Positions 13,901 through 22,672 of a stretch of DNA of 64,000 nucleotides are shown piece after piece. Positions within the stretch are counted from its first letter, which is position 1. The number at the start of each line of letters is the position of its first letter. The DNA lies in contig NZ_JAHWCI010000001.1 of the NCBI RefSeq assembly GCF_019550915.1, positions 186,001 through 250,000 of the forward strand, in the 5' to 3' direction. Below the pieces are notes generated by a model. That model was given only the letters and a program-made list of their open reading frames with translations, had not been told where the DNA came from and searched no databases. Position numbers and translations under genes: made by a program. The DNA comes from Mumia sp. zg.B17. GTDB taxonomy: Bacteria; Actinomycetota; Actinomycetes; Propionibacteriales; Nocardioidaceae.

Positions 13901-14167
13901 GCTGTCCTTGCGCGCATACTCGGCAATGATGTCAGGGCTGCCGTCGGTGGAACCGTCATCGACGACGATGACCTCGAGCGAGGTCAAGGTCTGGCCAAGC
14001 GTGCTGTCGAGGCACTCGCGCAGGTAGGGCTCGACGTTGTAGACGGGGATGATGACCGAGAGCGCGGGCGTGCGGCGCCCGCGTACGCGGGACGCGAGAC
14101 GGCGGACCGGACGCGGTAGGCGTGACCACGGCGACGGGGCCGGTGGCTGCTGGCGTCGTGCGGTCAT
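10943..14167 (-). CDS. Fused GT2 glycosyltransferase and CDP-glycerol glycerophosphotransferase
   Basis: 1074 aa from the ATG at 14167, which has GAGGAG 11 nt upstream. An in-frame ATG at 14221 is a less likely start. About residues 35-330 are a GT2 domain (ALSVIIPVYNVEPYLRECLD, VVDDGSTDGSPD, ITFLDADDTIP). The middle ~350 residues are unrecognised. About 700-1074 form a TagF-like domain (FFQCYRGEFATDS, QTFHGYPFKSMG, GYPRTDALVNPG, VVLYAPTYRDK, LLRGHNNN, DVTDYPEINDLTLAADVAVL, DYSSLRFDW, GKPMVFFVPDLEEY). One chain could thus add a sugar and a polyol phosphate to the same polymer. It shares the TagF region with the gene at 8062, arranged convergently. Confidence 0.86.
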   Translation of the reverse strand: MTARRQQPPAPSPWSRLPRPVRRLASRVRGRRTPALSVIIPVYNVEPYLRECLDSTLGQTLTSLEVIVVDDGSTDGSPDIIAEYARKDSRIRAFRQENAGQGAARNLGVEASRGEFITFLDADDTIPRGAYGYMVDSLRRSGSDFSVGSVQRVQNGRKSPAPWDESIHARDRFGVTLAEFPDALQDVIACNRMIRRDFWIEKVGGFRGGIAYEDHVPMVAAYVRADRFDILKRVTYWWRIREDNTSTGQQKHQLQNLVDRIAVKDEAHALLVDEASPEVFDAWVGRVLNLDFAPFLRHALNADDEYRRTLSAAYARYCAMATPSAWSCVSLSKKLRGWHAAKGDWGAVDLTDTYFRNHGNVPPTCVTDGRVLADLEICDRLDPALPDSLLELSTLETDLLTALLRIRWSTPTTLEVDGWALIKGIDLEHATPRLSLRLVGSSTGTVLTLDPRPAFHPELREAVAHRYQNYDAAGFVVTVDAADLDALPPDRWTLEADVEVAGVRRQGGFHRAIVSSSAALPHRPHPLPGSETVVTPSWHPEDGFGIVVEDPAEKPFVDKAPGPAAEVHQAALEDEIVLRVKLHGVTASSVAAASLTSPRHVVACMAATPEGDDVIIRFPVSESRFGGPILPLVHGTYSVELTLDDGQSILARVADGLGHELPRRDHSSRLDARWTTKKSGELRLTLLAPLSVDERGAWARTRLQQRYQTEAHAPENSVFFQCYRGEFATDSQRALHDELRRSRPDLTLYWGVADYATVVPEGGVPLLIGSAAWHDKLGSSRYLCNNIDFDSFFRKKPHQRYLQTFHGYPFKSMGASFWRGKLFSPGRVAEECERRNTEWDAILVPAEFCADFYRDEYAYDGEILAVGYPRTDALVNPGAQAVRTETRRRLGIAADKTVVLYAPTYRDKLTTRTFAAKRFDELDIERLCQRLGEGTVVLLRGHNNNVRELDRVRGHAQVIDVTDYPEINDLTLAADVAVLDYSSLRFDWAVTGKPMVFFVPDLEEYFDLRPPLFEFSASAPGPWARTTDEVIDLLADLPSVTSQYAEAMALFNKTYNAHHDGHASERVVAAFFGS

Positions 14168-14330
14168 TTTCTCGATCGCTCCTCGCGCGTCCGACGGCTG
14201 CTGCCGTCTCCAGTACGATGTCATCGCAGACAAGTATGCAGCGCGCCTCATTCACCCCTCACGCTCGGTTGCCCGGAAGCGTCGAGAGGGGAGGGCGTAC
14301 GTGACGGCAGGGCGTCGTGGAGGTGAACTA

Positions 14331-15371
14331 GTGCTGAGCGGCGAAGTTGAGCGGTCCGGCCCGTCGACAGTTGCGATCTTCGGCAGCTGTATTACCCGCG
14401 ATGCCTTCAACTCTCGCTTCAACCCTGACTACAAGCGGCACTACACCTGCGTGCTGATGCAGAATCAGTCGTCTCTCATCAGCCTGATGTCTCAACCGGT
14501 GGATCTGGCGGAGGACGACTACACGCCGGGCTCCTCCGAGTACGACCGCTGGAACGTGCGGACAGATACCAGCAAAGAGTTTCTCGGCGCGCTCTTCGAT
14601 GCCTCCCCGGGCTACCTAGTCCTCGACTTCTTCGGCGACGTGCACTTCGGCATACTCCAGTTGCCCGGTGGCTCGGCGGTGACCAACAACCGCTGGAAGC
14701 TGTGGCCGACCCCGTTCTATCGACGAATGACGGAGTCCGGTGACGCAGTCACGATGAGGGTGCAGGACGACCCGGACGCATACATGTCGCGATGGCGAGA
14801 GGCGTTCGACGCGTTCATGGCGATGGTTCGCCGAGAACTGCCCAACACCGTGGTGGTCCTCCATCGAGGCCGCAACACCGACCGCCTCTGGCTTCCGGAC
14901 AAGGCGCGGACAGTGTCGCTACGCAAGCACCGCAAAGTGACCAAGATTGACGTCGAACTGTATGACGCCTGCTGGCGGATGTTCGACGACTACGCGGCCG
15001 CGGCTCACGGCGTCGAGGTGATCGATCTGACCGAGGAGGACTTTCCCACCTTCGACGATCACCCGTGGGGCCCGTTCTACGTCCACTACTCGATGGACTA
15101 CTACGGACGCTTCCTCGGCGAACTCCACCAGATCCACCTCGCCCGATCCGGCGTCGACCCCGCCAAGCTCGCCGACATCGCCACTTTCGGGGCGGCTACG
15201 GCCGCCCGAAAGGCCGACCAGTTGGAGGCCGCGTTGGAGCGCGAGCAAGAACGCGTACGTGCGTCGGAGAAGCGGGCTGCTCGGGGCACGGTCAGCAACG
15301 CGATACAGCGCCGGGCACTTCGCGGCGTTCGGCGACTGCGGAGCTCCCAGCACCCCGTCCGACGCCCATGA
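14331..15371 (+). CDS. DUF6270-type protein, function unknown
   Basis: 346 aa. It starts VAIFGSCITRDAFNSRF, the GSC(I/V)TRD signature I associate with DUF6270. Other conserved-looking stretches are YLVLDFFGD, VVLHRGRNTDRLW, and a C-terminal HPWGPFYVHYSMDYYGRFL. The short Gly-Ser-Cys nucleophile-like loop and late Asp/His residues suggest an SGNH-like hydrolase fold, but that is inference. These proteins sit in polysaccharide loci. GTG 14331 is chosen because GGAGGTGA ends 4 nt before it. The last ~45 residues are an Arg/Glu/Ala-rich probable coiled coil. It is divergent from the GT2-TagF fusion. A related domain recurs at the N-terminus of the GT11 protein at 18044. Confidence 0.72.
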   Translation: MLSGEVERSGPSTVAIFGSCITRDAFNSRFNPDYKRHYTCVLMQNQSSLISLMSQPVDLAEDDYTPGSSEYDRWNVRTDTSKEFLGALFDASPGYLVLDFFGDVHFGILQLPGGSAVTNNRWKLWPTPFYRRMTESGDAVTMRVQDDPDAYMSRWREAFDAFMAMVRRELPNTVVVLHRGRNTDRLWLPDKARTVSLRKHRKVTKIDVELYDACWRMFDDYAAAAHGVEVIDLTEEDFPTFDDHPWGPFYVHYSMDYYGRFLGELHQIHLARSGVDPAKLADIATFGAATAARKADQLEAALEREQERVRASEKRAARGTVSNAIQRRALRGVRRLRSSQHPVRRP

Positions 15372-15423
15372 CCTCGTAGTGTGATGCGCCGCACAGCTTC
15401 GCCACGGCAACGCTCCAGAGACG

Positions 15424-15429
15424 TACACT
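15424..15429 (+). promoter_or_regulatory. Candidate -10 TACACT for the DUF2520-panC-panD operon
   Basis: TACACT followed by a ~50-nt leader with AAAGG 7 nt before the ATG at 15483. A CCCCGCGGGG palindrome lies in the leader. No good -35 is visible. Confidence 0.4.
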
Positions 15430-15482
15430 GACCAGGTCCGTTTGTCTGGTACCCCGCGGGGACTGGAACGAAAGGCACATCG

Positions 15483-16403
15483 ATGACCTTCCTCCACGCC
15501 GTGGGCGTGGTCGGTGCTGGTCGCGTCGGCGCGGTGCTCGCCGCCCGGCTGCGCGACGCCGGCCATCAGATCGTCGCGGCGAGCGGCCGCTCCGCGGCCT
15601 CCCGCACCCGGATCGACACGCTGCTGCCCGGAGTCCCGCTGCTGATGCCTGCGGACGTCGCCGCACGTGCGAACGTCCTGTTGCTCGCGGTGCCTGACGA
15701 CACCCTTCCGGCCCTCGTGGCCGAGCTCGCCCTCGACGGGCACCTGCGGCCGGGGCAGGTCGTGGTGCACACCAGCGGGCGTCACGGACTCGGCGTCCTC
15801 GCCGCGGCGGCGCACGTCGGTGCGCGGCCGGTCGCCCTGCATCCCGCGATGACCTTCACCGGCACCGACGTCGACCTCAGCCGACTCGACGGCGCCGTTT
15901 TCGGCCTTACCGCAGACGCGGCCGAGCGTGAGATCGCCGAGTGTCTGGTCGCCGACCTCGGCGGGCGGCCAATGTGGATCCGGGACGAGGACCGTACGAG
16001 CTACCACGCAGCGCTCGCGCACGGCTCCAACCACCTGGTCACGATCGTCTCGCAGGCGATGCAGATCCTGCGCCGTACCGGCGCCGAGGACCCGGCAGCC
16101 GTGCTGCGGCCGCTGCTGACCGCGGCGCTCGAGAACGCGTTGCTCTACGAGGACGCCGCGCTGACCGGCCCGGTCGTGCGGGGCGACGTGGAGACGGTGC
16201 GCGCGCACGTGGCGGCGCTGCACGAGCAGCCGGCCCCCATCCTCGACGCCTACGTGGCGATGGCACGCGCGACCTCCACCCACGCCGTCGCCGACGGGCG
16301 CCTCGACGCGGCCCGGGCGGTGGCGATCCGCAAGGTGCTGCGCGAGTCGGAGTGGGACGTGCTGGCGACGCTGGTCTCCGAGGACAGCCGGACCGGCGCA
16401 TGA
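15483..16403 (+). CDS. Rossmann-like / DUF2520 protein (Rv3603c-like)
   Basis: 306 aa. The N-terminal NAD(P)-binding motif is GVVGAGRVGAVLAARL. The C-terminal DUF2520 helical half includes ALHPAMTFTG and AALAHGSNHLVTIV. The architecture resembles ketopantoate reductase and P5C reductase-type dehydrogenases. Its stop overlaps the panC start (ATGA), so it forms one operon with panC and panD. A role linked to pantothenate synthesis, for example ketopantoate reduction, fits the context but is inference. Confidence 0.88.
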   Translation: MTFLHAVGVVGAGRVGAVLAARLRDAGHQIVAASGRSAASRTRIDTLLPGVPLLMPADVAARANVLLLAVPDDTLPALVAELALDGHLRPGQVVVHTSGRHGLGVLAAAAHVGARPVALHPAMTFTGTDVDLSRLDGAVFGLTADAAEREIAECLVADLGGRPMWIRDEDRTSYHAALAHGSNHLVTIVSQAMQILRRTGAEDPAAVLRPLLTAALENALLYEDAALTGPVVRGDVETVRAHVAALHEQPAPILDAYVAMARATSTHAVADGRLDAARAVAIRKVLRESEWDVLATLVSEDSRTGA

Positions 16404-17266
16404 GCCGACCGCTGGTCGCCGCCACGCGAGGCGACCTGGACGCCGCGCTCGCGCCCGCGCGCGCACAGGGACGCTCGCTCGCACTGGTCCCGACGATGGG
16501 GGCGCTGCACGAGGGTCATCTCGCGCTGGTCGCCCGCGCCCGCGAGCTGGCCGACGTGGTCGTCGTGTCGGTCTTCGTCAACCCCACACAGTTCGGGGCG
16601 GGGGAGGACCTGGACCGTTACCCCCGCACCTGGGACGCCGACCTGGCGGCGCTCGCCGGTGCCGGCGTGGACGTCGTCTTTCACCCCGCGGTCAGCGAGA
16701 TGTATCCCGACGGCCCGGAGGCGCGCGGGGTGACGGTCGACGCTGGCCCGCTGGGTGGCGAGCTCGAAGGGGCGGTCCGGCCCACCCACTTCCGTGGCGT
16801 CCTCACGATCGTCACGAAGCTCCTTGGCCTGACCCGCCCCGACGTTGCCGTCTTCGGGGAGAAGGACTACCAGCAGCTGGTCTTGATCCGGCAGGCGACG
16901 CGGACATTGTGCATGCCGGTGCACGTGGTGGGCTGCCCGACGATCCGCGAGGACGACGGGCTCGCCCTCTCGTCGCGCAACCGCTACCTCACCGCCGACG
17001 AGCGCCGGCGCGCGCTCGCCCTGTCCCGGGCGCTGCGTGCCGGTGCGGACGCCGGAGCCGGAGGTGCAGACGCCGTGCTCGACGCGGCCCACACCGTGCT
17101 CGAGGAGACCGGCGACCTGGACGTCGACTACCTCACCCTGCGCTCGCCCGAGCTCGGTGAGCTGGTCGCCGGAAGCGAGGCGCGCCTGCTGGTCGCCGCA
17201 CGGCTCGGCTCCACCCGTCTGATCGACAACATTGCCGTCCGGCTCGGCGCCGGAGAGGATCGCTGA
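16400..17266 (+). CDS. panC: Pantothenate synthetase
   Basis: 288 aa. It joins pantoate and beta-alanine with ATP to give pantothenate. Signatures are [16 protein letters not shown] (the HxGH-type nucleotide-binding loop), [33 protein letters not shown] and the KMSKS-like [10 protein letters not shown]. The start overlaps the upstream stop by 4 bp (ATGA). Its own stop overlaps the panD start (TGATG), giving tight translational coupling. Confidence 0.97.
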   Translation: MSRPLVAATRGDLDAALAPARAQGRSLALVPTMGALHEGHLALVARARELADVVVVSVFVNPTQFGAGEDLDRYPRTWDADLAALAGAGVDVVFHPAVSEMYPDGPEARGVTVDAGPLGGELEGAVRPTHFRGVLTIVTKLLGLTRPDVAVFGEKDYQQLVLIRQATRTLCMPVHVVGCPTIREDDGLALSSRNRYLTADERRRALALSRALRAGADAGAGGADAVLDAAHTVLEETGDLDVDYLTLRSPELGELVAGSEARLLVAARLGSTRLIDNIAVRLGAGEDR

Positions 17267-17688
17267 TGCTGCGGACGATGATGAAGTCCAAGATCCACCG
17301 CGCCACGGTGACACAGGCCGACCTGCACTACGTCGGGTCGGTGACCGTCGACACCGACCTGCTCGAGGCCGCCGACATCCTGCCCGGTGAGCTCGTCCAC
17401 ATCGTCGACATCGACAACGGCGCGCGGCTCGAGACGTACGCGATCGCCGGCGAGCGCGGCTCGGGCGTGATCGGCATCAACGGCGCTGCCGCCCGGCTGG
17501 TGCACCCTGGCGACCTCGTCATCCTGATCGCGTACGCACAGGTGACCGATGCCGAGGCCCGAGACCTCCAGCCCCGCGTGGTGTTCGTCGACACCGAGAA
17601 CCGCATCGTCGGGACCGGTTCCGACCCCGCCGAGCCGGTCCCCGGCACCGCCACCGTGCGCGGAGATCGCACTGCCCCGACCTGCTGA
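17266..17688 (+). CDS. panD: Aspartate 1-decarboxylase proenzyme
   Basis: 140 aa. It makes beta-alanine for PanC. The self-cleavage site Gly24-Ser25 lies in [10 protein letters not shown], where Ser25 becomes the pyruvoyl group. Further family features are [33 protein letters not shown] and [10 protein letters not shown]. Pyruvoyl-dependent PanD has this length in actinobacteria. The usual next gene, coaX, follows only as a decayed copy. A second, decayed panD end is found at 25158-25281. Confidence 0.96.
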   Translation: MLRTMMKSKIHRATVTQADLHYVGSVTVDTDLLEAADILPGELVHIVDIDNGARLETYAIAGERGSGVIGINGAAARLVHPGDLVILIAYAQVTDAEARDLQPRVVFVDTENRIVGTGSDPAEPVPGTATVRGDRTAPTC

Positions 17689-17699
17689 GTACGCGATTC

Positions 17700-18013
17700 G
17701 TCAGATGGAGCCGTGTCTTCGACGGCGTCGAGCTGACGGCGATCCTGCACGAGATGCCCCAAATGGGCGGCGTGATCTCGGCCGGCATCGAGATCTCGCT
17801 CGAGGCGCTCGCCCGGCGAGGGCCGGAGCTGCGGTCGGTCGAGCTCGTACGGCCTCGGGGTGTGATCGCGAGAACCCCGTCGAGGCCGTCCAGTCCGGGA
17901 TGGTGTTCGGGTTCGCGGGACTCGTCGATGGAAACGTGGCGCGGATGATCCCGGCGCGCGAGCCAGACCTCATGTTCATCGGCCTGCGCACCGTGGCCGA
18001 GCGCACCTCCTGA
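17700..18013 (+). pseudogene. Decayed coaX copy (type III pantothenate kinase)
   Basis: This relic keeps four pieces of CoaX in the right order. A short VFDGVEL piece and ILHEM match the first third. VISAGIEISLEALARRG to LVRPRGVIA matches the middle. QSGMVFGFAGLVDG and EPDLMFIGLRTVA match the end. At least three internal deletions have removed the ATP-binding and pantothenate-binding parts. One base is missing near 17866 compared with the intact gene, so the last two pieces are in another frame. Differences from the intact coaX at 25289 include many synonymous changes, so this is not a recent exact copy. Confidence 0.88.
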
Positions 18014-18043
18014 TGGGCCCGGTCACCGCAGGACGCGCGGCGG

Positions 18044-20368
18044 TCACGCGCGGTGGCTCTCGGCCCCCCAGATGACCCAGGATCGGTCCTCGACCGTCCG
18101 GACGAGCGTGTTCGGGGCGTCGGCCAGCATCGCCGAGGTCGCGGCGAAGCGTCCGACGGAGGCGATCACGACCGGGCACAAGGACATGAGGTAGGAGTCC
18201 CAGACGGCATCGAAGTGCCAGTTCCAATCGATGGTGAGGACCTCCCCGTCGGCCAGGTCGAGCCCGTACTCGTCCGCGTGCAGGCTGACGAACGTCGGGT
18301 CATCGGAGAACACCGCGATGTTCAGGGTCTGGCCCTGCGTCCACACCGTCTCGCGCACGTACTCGATGGCGCGCTTGTACTGCGAGGCGCCCGCGTGCCA
18401 GTCGGGGAAGCCCCCCTGCACGTAGTCCCCGCGGCGCACGTGAACCGCGAGCGTCGGTGAGGACTCGAGGAACCGCCTCACGCGCGCGTTCTCGCCGCTG
18501 AGCTCGTCGGGGCGCAGGTGGGAGTAGCTGAAGCTCTTGCGCAAGGCCTTGCGCCCACGGCCGTCGAACGGGGCGATCATGATCGGGTGGATGAACATCG
18601 GCACGGGCGGAAGGTCACGGGAGATCAGGTCCCGCTGGATTGCGGCCGTCTTCATCATCACCACGGGGAAGTCGGGTTTGGCCTCGACGATCCGCACACC
18701 GGTCGGATAGCCCCACTGGGCGTAGCCCATCAGCTCGTGAAGGCCCAGCTTGATCCACGTCAGCGCGTTGCGGACGGCGTCATCGGGCACGGAGATCTCC
18801 CGGATGGCGGCGACCCACGAGTCGTGGAGCGGTCGTGAGATCAACCGGGTGATGCGGCGCTCCTCAAGCCACGGAGCGAGTTGGGAGGCGACGAACCCGT
18901 TGTGGACTCGGACGTAGGAGTAGTGGAAGTCGTGGAGGTAGATGTTCTTCCCGGCGGAGGCGCAGTCACTGGCGAACCCCGCGATGATCTGGACCTGGTC
19001 CATCATTCCGCCGTTGACCCGGACGACACGTGTCGCGGGGTCGAAGAGGAACGACAGGTCGACCTTGGCCGCCAGCGGCGGCGGCACCGCGCCGTCGGGG
19101 CCCACGACGACCAGGTTCTCGGCGTCGAGGAGCTCCTCCCAGTCCAGCCAAGCGCAACTCGCGACGAGCTCGAGCGGCGACCGTACGGCGACGACCAGCG
19201 CGTCCGTGTGTCCGCGACGGGCCCGTTCCAGATAGAGCGGCCAGGATCCGAGCGCACGGGACACGGTGCCGAGTGAGAGCGTCGTGCTCGCGTCGGCGAC
19301 GCCGTGGGCGTCGAACTCCTCACCTTGGTCGGCGAGGGAACGCGTGATGGTGCCGTCGGCGCCGAACCGTAGGTGCCCCCGGCGATCGACGTAGACGACG
19401 TCGTCGAGGTCGGGAATCCGCCGGGGCAGAGCGACGGCGCACCCCGGGTTCGCGCGCAAGGCCTCCAGGCCCCGCCGGAACAGGTGCGCGGTCTCCCGAG
19501 CGGGTGCGGATCGCTGCTGTCGAGCAGCCGCCGCGACACAGCGCTGTACCTTCTCCGGGTCGCTGCCGGAGGACTGGAGGTAGACGAGTGCGATCAGGTC
19601 GTCCCAGGTGGCATCGGCAGAGCCGCTCAGCCTTTCCGCGACCTCGGCAGCGTCGACGGAAGCTCCTTCGGTCACCCGGGAGACGATCGTGTCGGCGACG
19701 ACCGGCAAGGTGGAGAGAGAGGCTGCGGACCGGTGGAACACCGTGCCCAGGGCGAACGGGCGGCGTCGAGGTTGCGTCGAGCACAGCCGAACGATGTCGC
19801 GCTCGAGGTCGGAGGCCATCGACTTGTCGAACACGAACGCGTCCGGACCGACTGGAAAGTGCCGCAGCGCGACGTCGGAGACCCGGCAGGAGGTCTTCGT
19901 GATGAAGTAGTCGTCCAGCTCGGCGAGGACCCTCGCCTGCTCGGCGGTCGCGACGGTCGGCGCAGGCTCTAGCTTGTCGTCGAGCCAGAGCCGCGACGCG
20001 TGCGAGCGTACGAGGATGATGCGGTCGGCGGGGAAGTGCTCGAGGCAGGTGGCGACGAAGGCGTCGTACCGTCGGCGCCATCGGCGGGACGACTCCATCT
20101 CGCCGATGCTCGCGAGCGCCGTGGTGTTGTCGACGACGAGGTAGTCGGCGTGCGCGTCGGCGAGCTGCGCCGACAGCCGGAGCTGCCGCTTCTTGCCGAA
20201 CCTGACGGGGGAGAACCCCCGGATCACCGGCAGCGCTTTGAACCAGTCGTGCGTGAGCATGTCGATGGTCCCGGCAAACTTGTCGCCGACCGGCAGCAGG
20301 ACAGTGCCTCTCGGGATGACCGGCAGGTCGGCACCGTCCGTCCGCTTGGAAGCTGCCAGCGCACCCAC
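18044..20368 (-). CDS. DUF6270-like domain fused to a GT11-like (alpha-1,2-fucosyltransferase family) domain
   Basis: 774 aa from a GTG at 20368 with AAGGAG 6 nt upstream (an upstream TTG at 20392 has no ribosome site). Residues ~20-220 resemble the DUF6270 protein at 14331: [32 protein letters not shown] and [12 protein letters not shown]. The GSC motif itself is not seen. The C-terminal ~300 residues look like GT11: [15 protein letters not shown] in place of the usual GGLGNQ start, and [11 protein letters not shown] (the HxRRxD-type motif) near residue 645, then [10 protein letters not shown]. The usual terminal SxSWW region is replaced. It is divergent from gmd-fcl, which would make the donor GDP-L-fucose. 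Fucosyl transfer is inferred from motif and context. Confidence 0.72.
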   Translation of the reverse strand: MGALAASKRTDGADLPVIPRGTVLLPVGDKFAGTIDMLTHDWFKALPVIRGFSPVRFGKKRQLRLSAQLADAHADYLVVDNTTALASIGEMESSRRWRRRYDAFVATCLEHFPADRIILVRSHASRLWLDDKLEPAPTVATAEQARVLAELDDYFITKTSCRVSDVALRHFPVGPDAFVFDKSMASDLERDIVRLCSTQPRRRPFALGTVFHRSAASLSTLPVVADTIVSRVTEGASVDAAEVAERLSGSADATWDDLIALVYLQSSGSDPEKVQRCVAAAARQQRSAPARETAHLFRRGLEALRANPGCAVALPRRIPDLDDVVYVDRRGHLRFGADGTITRSLADQGEEFDAHGVADASTTLSLGTVSRALGSWPLYLERARRGHTDALVVAVRSPLELVASCAWLDWEELLDAENLVVVGPDGAVPPPLAAKVDLSFLFDPATRVVRVNGGMMDQVQIIAGFASDCASAGKNIYLHDFHYSYVRVHNGFVASQLAPWLEERRITRLISRPLHDSWVAAIREISVPDDAVRNALTWIKLGLHELMGYAQWGYPTGVRIVEAKPDFPVVMMKTAAIQRDLISRDLPPVPMFIHPIMIAPFDGRGRKALRKSFSYSHLRPDELSGENARVRRFLESSPTLAVHVRRGDYVQGGFPDWHAGASQYKRAIEYVRETVWTQGQTLNIAVFSDDPTFVSLHADEYGLDLADGEVLTIDWNWHFDAVWDSYLMSLCPVVIASVGRFAATSAMLADAPNTLVRTVEDRSWVIWGAESHRA

Positions 20369-20568
20369 AGACCTCTCCTTCACATCGTCCAAACGGCGGC
20401 ACGAGGCGCGCCTGGCGACAGGACTCGCCGTGGGTCGAAGACTACAGAGGCGGCCGTCAAAGCGCGGAGATCGCGCGGAACATCTTGATCGCGACTCTCA
20501 GCGATGTAGTCTGTGCTGCTCTGGTAGGTGCCAGGGATGCCTGGCGCCGCGCGAGGCAAGGAACCCCA
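20369..20568. promoter_or_regulatory. 200-bp divergent control region between the GT11 fusion and gmd
   Basis: It holds start signals in both directions. On the right, AAGGA sits 7 nt before the gmd TTG start. On the left, the GT11 start has AAGGAG. Its sequence is less GC-rich than its surroundings (around 20480-20530), fitting promoters, but no clear -35/-10 pair could be assigned. Confidence 0.4.
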
Positions 20569-21600
20569 TTGAGCAAGCGCGCATTCATCACCGGCATTAC
20601 CGGCCAGGACGGGTCGTATCTCGCCGAGCTCCTGCTCGCCAAGGGATACGAGGTGCATGGCCTGATCCGTCGCGCGTCGACCTTCAACACGGCGCGGATC
20701 GACCACCTCTACGTCGATCCCCACGACCCGGACGCCAAGCTCTTCCTCCACTACGGCGATCTCGGTGACGGAGCCCGCCTGGTGACGCTGCTGAGCGAGG
20801 TGGACCCCGACGAGGTCTACAACCTGGCCGCACAGTCCCACGTACGGGTCTCGTTCGACGAGCCGGAGCACACCGCAGACACCACAGGGACCGGCACCAT
20901 CCGGCTGCTGGAGGCCGTGCGCATGGCCGGCATCGACACCCGCTTCTACCAGGCCTCCTCCTCGGAGCTGTACGGCTCGACTCCGCCCCCGCAGAACGAG
21001 GACACGCCGTTCCACCCGCGCTCCCCGTACGCCGCGGCCAAGCTCTACAGCTACTGGATCACCAAGAACTACCGCGAGGCGTACGACATGTACGCGGTGA
21101 ACGGGATCCTGTTCAACCACGAGTCGCCTCGTCGAGGTGAGACCTTTGTGACGCGCAAGATCACCCGGGCCGTCGCCGCGATCAAGGCCGGCAAGCAGGA
21201 GCACCTCTACATGGGCAACCTGGACGCCATCCGCGACTGGGGCTACGCGGCGGAGTACGTCGAGGGGATGTGGCGGATGCTGCAGGTCGACGAGCCCGAC
21301 GACTACGTGCTCGCCACCGGCACCGGCCTGACTGTGCGGGAGTTCCTCGAGATCTCCTTCTCCCACGCCGGGCTGACCTGGACGGACCACGTCCGCTTCG
21401 ACGAGCGCTACCTGCGTCCCTCCGAGGTCGACGCCCTCATCGGTGACGGGTCAAAGGCGGCCGAGAAGCTGGGCTGGAAGCCGACGATCGACGGGTATGC
21501 TCTGGCCAAGCTCATGGTGGATGCAGACATCGAGGCGTTGGAGTGCGCTGGAACACCGTGGATCGACAAGGTCGACCTGCCGTCCTGGAGGATCGCATGA
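20569..21600 (+). CDS. gmd: GDP-mannose 4,6-dehydratase
   Basis: 343 aa, starting at TTG with AAGGA 7 nt upstream. It converts GDP-mannose to GDP-4-keto-6-deoxymannose. Signatures are [18 protein letters not shown] (NADP-binding), [50 protein letters not shown] (Tyr-Lys pair) and [13 protein letters not shown]. Its stop overlaps the fcl ATG (ATGA). manC at 3930 supplies the substrate. Confidence 0.97.
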   Translation: MSKRAFITGITGQDGSYLAELLLAKGYEVHGLIRRASTFNTARIDHLYVDPHDPDAKLFLHYGDLGDGARLVTLLSEVDPDEVYNLAAQSHVRVSFDEPEHTADTTGTGTIRLLEAVRMAGIDTRFYQASSSELYGSTPPPQNEDTPFHPRSPYAAAKLYSYWITKNYREAYDMYAVNGILFNHESPRRGETFVTRKITRAVAAIKAGKQEHLYMGNLDAIRDWGYAAEYVEGMWRMLQVDEPDDYVLATGTGLTVREFLEISFSHAGLTWTDHVRFDERYLRPSEVDALIGDGSKAAEKLGWKPTIDGYALAKLMVDADIEALECAGTPWIDKVDLPSWRIA

Positions 21601-22619
21601 GCAGCGCGACGAGCGAGCGGGCCGCCCTGCAGAGGGTTGTCGACGACAGGGACCAGGTCGCGTACACGCCAGGACCGCTGGACCGCGACGCGACCTTCTA
21701 CGTGGCGGGCCACCGGGGTCTCGTGGGCTCGGCGATCTGGCGCAAGCTCGAGTCGGAGGGGTTCACAAACCTCGTCGGCAGGAGCTCGTCCGAGCTCGAT
21801 CTGCTGGACCGCGACGCGACGTTCAGGGTCATCGACGTGATGAAACCGAGATACCTCGTGCTGGCCGCCGCCAAGGTGGGAGGGATCCTGGCCAATTCCA
21901 CCTACCCCGTGGACTTCCTCAGCGACAACCTGCGGATCCAGGGCAACGTGCTCGATGCGGCGCTCGCCCATGGTGTCGAGCGGGTCCTCTTCCTCGGGTC
22001 GTCGTGCATATACCCCAAGTACGCCGAGCAGCCGATCATCGAGGACGCACTGCTGACCGGCCACCTCGAGCCGACCAACGACGCCTACGCGATCGCGAAG
22101 ATCGCCGGCATCCTTCAGATCCAGGCCGTACGCCGACAATACGGACTACCGTGGATCTCGGCGATGCCGACGAACTTGTACGGCCCGAACGACAACTTCT
22201 CGCCGACCGGCTCCCACGTGCTGCCCGCCCTGATCCGGCGCTACGACGAGGCCGTCCAGGCAGGGCGGGACACCGTGACCAACTGGGGCACGGGCAACCC
22301 GCGGCGCGAGTTCCTCCACTCCGACGACATGGCCGACGCCTGCCTCCACCTGCTCGAGCACTATGACGGGCCTCAGCAGGTCAACGTCGGCACGGGATCG
22401 GACGTCACGATCCGCGAGATCGCCGACACGATCGCGGAGGTCGTCGGGTTCGAGGGCACGACGGAGTGGGACACCACCAAGCCCGACGGGACCCCTCAGA
22501 AGCTGCTCGACGTCTCCAAGCTCGCGGCGGCCGGCTGGACCTCGAAGATCGGTCTTCAGGAAGGCCTTGAACGTACCGTTGCGTGGTATCGGGAGCACGT
22601 CCTCGACCTCAGGCGCTGA
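21597..22619 (+). CDS. fcl: GDP-L-fucose synthase
   Basis: 340 aa. It epimerises and reduces the Gmd product to GDP-L-fucose. The N-terminus has [17 protein letters not shown] (NADP-binding), then [37 protein letters not shown] (catalytic Tyr-Lys) and [19 protein letters not shown]. The first ~35 residues before the Rossmann motif are longer than usual. An internal start is possible, but the ATGA overlap with gmd supports this one. The pair gmd-fcl forms a complete GDP-mannose to GDP-fucose path. Confidence 0.96.
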   Translation: MSSATSERAALQRVVDDRDQVAYTPGPLDRDATFYVAGHRGLVGSAIWRKLESEGFTNLVGRSSSELDLLDRDATFRVIDVMKPRYLVLAAAKVGGILANSTYPVDFLSDNLRIQGNVLDAALAHGVERVLFLGSSCIYPKYAEQPIIEDALLTGHLEPTNDAYAIAKIAGILQIQAVRRQYGLPWISAMPTNLYGPNDNFSPTGSHVLPALIRRYDEAVQAGRDTVTNWGTGNPRREFLHSDDMADACLHLLEHYDGPQQVNVGTGSDVTIREIADTIAEVVGFEGTTEWDTTKPDGTPQKLLDVSKLAAAGWTSKIGLQEGLERTVAWYREHVLDLRR

Positions 22620-22672
22620 CGCCGGGCTGACCCAGGGTCCGGACCTCAGATACGAGAGGGGATTCTGCTCCC

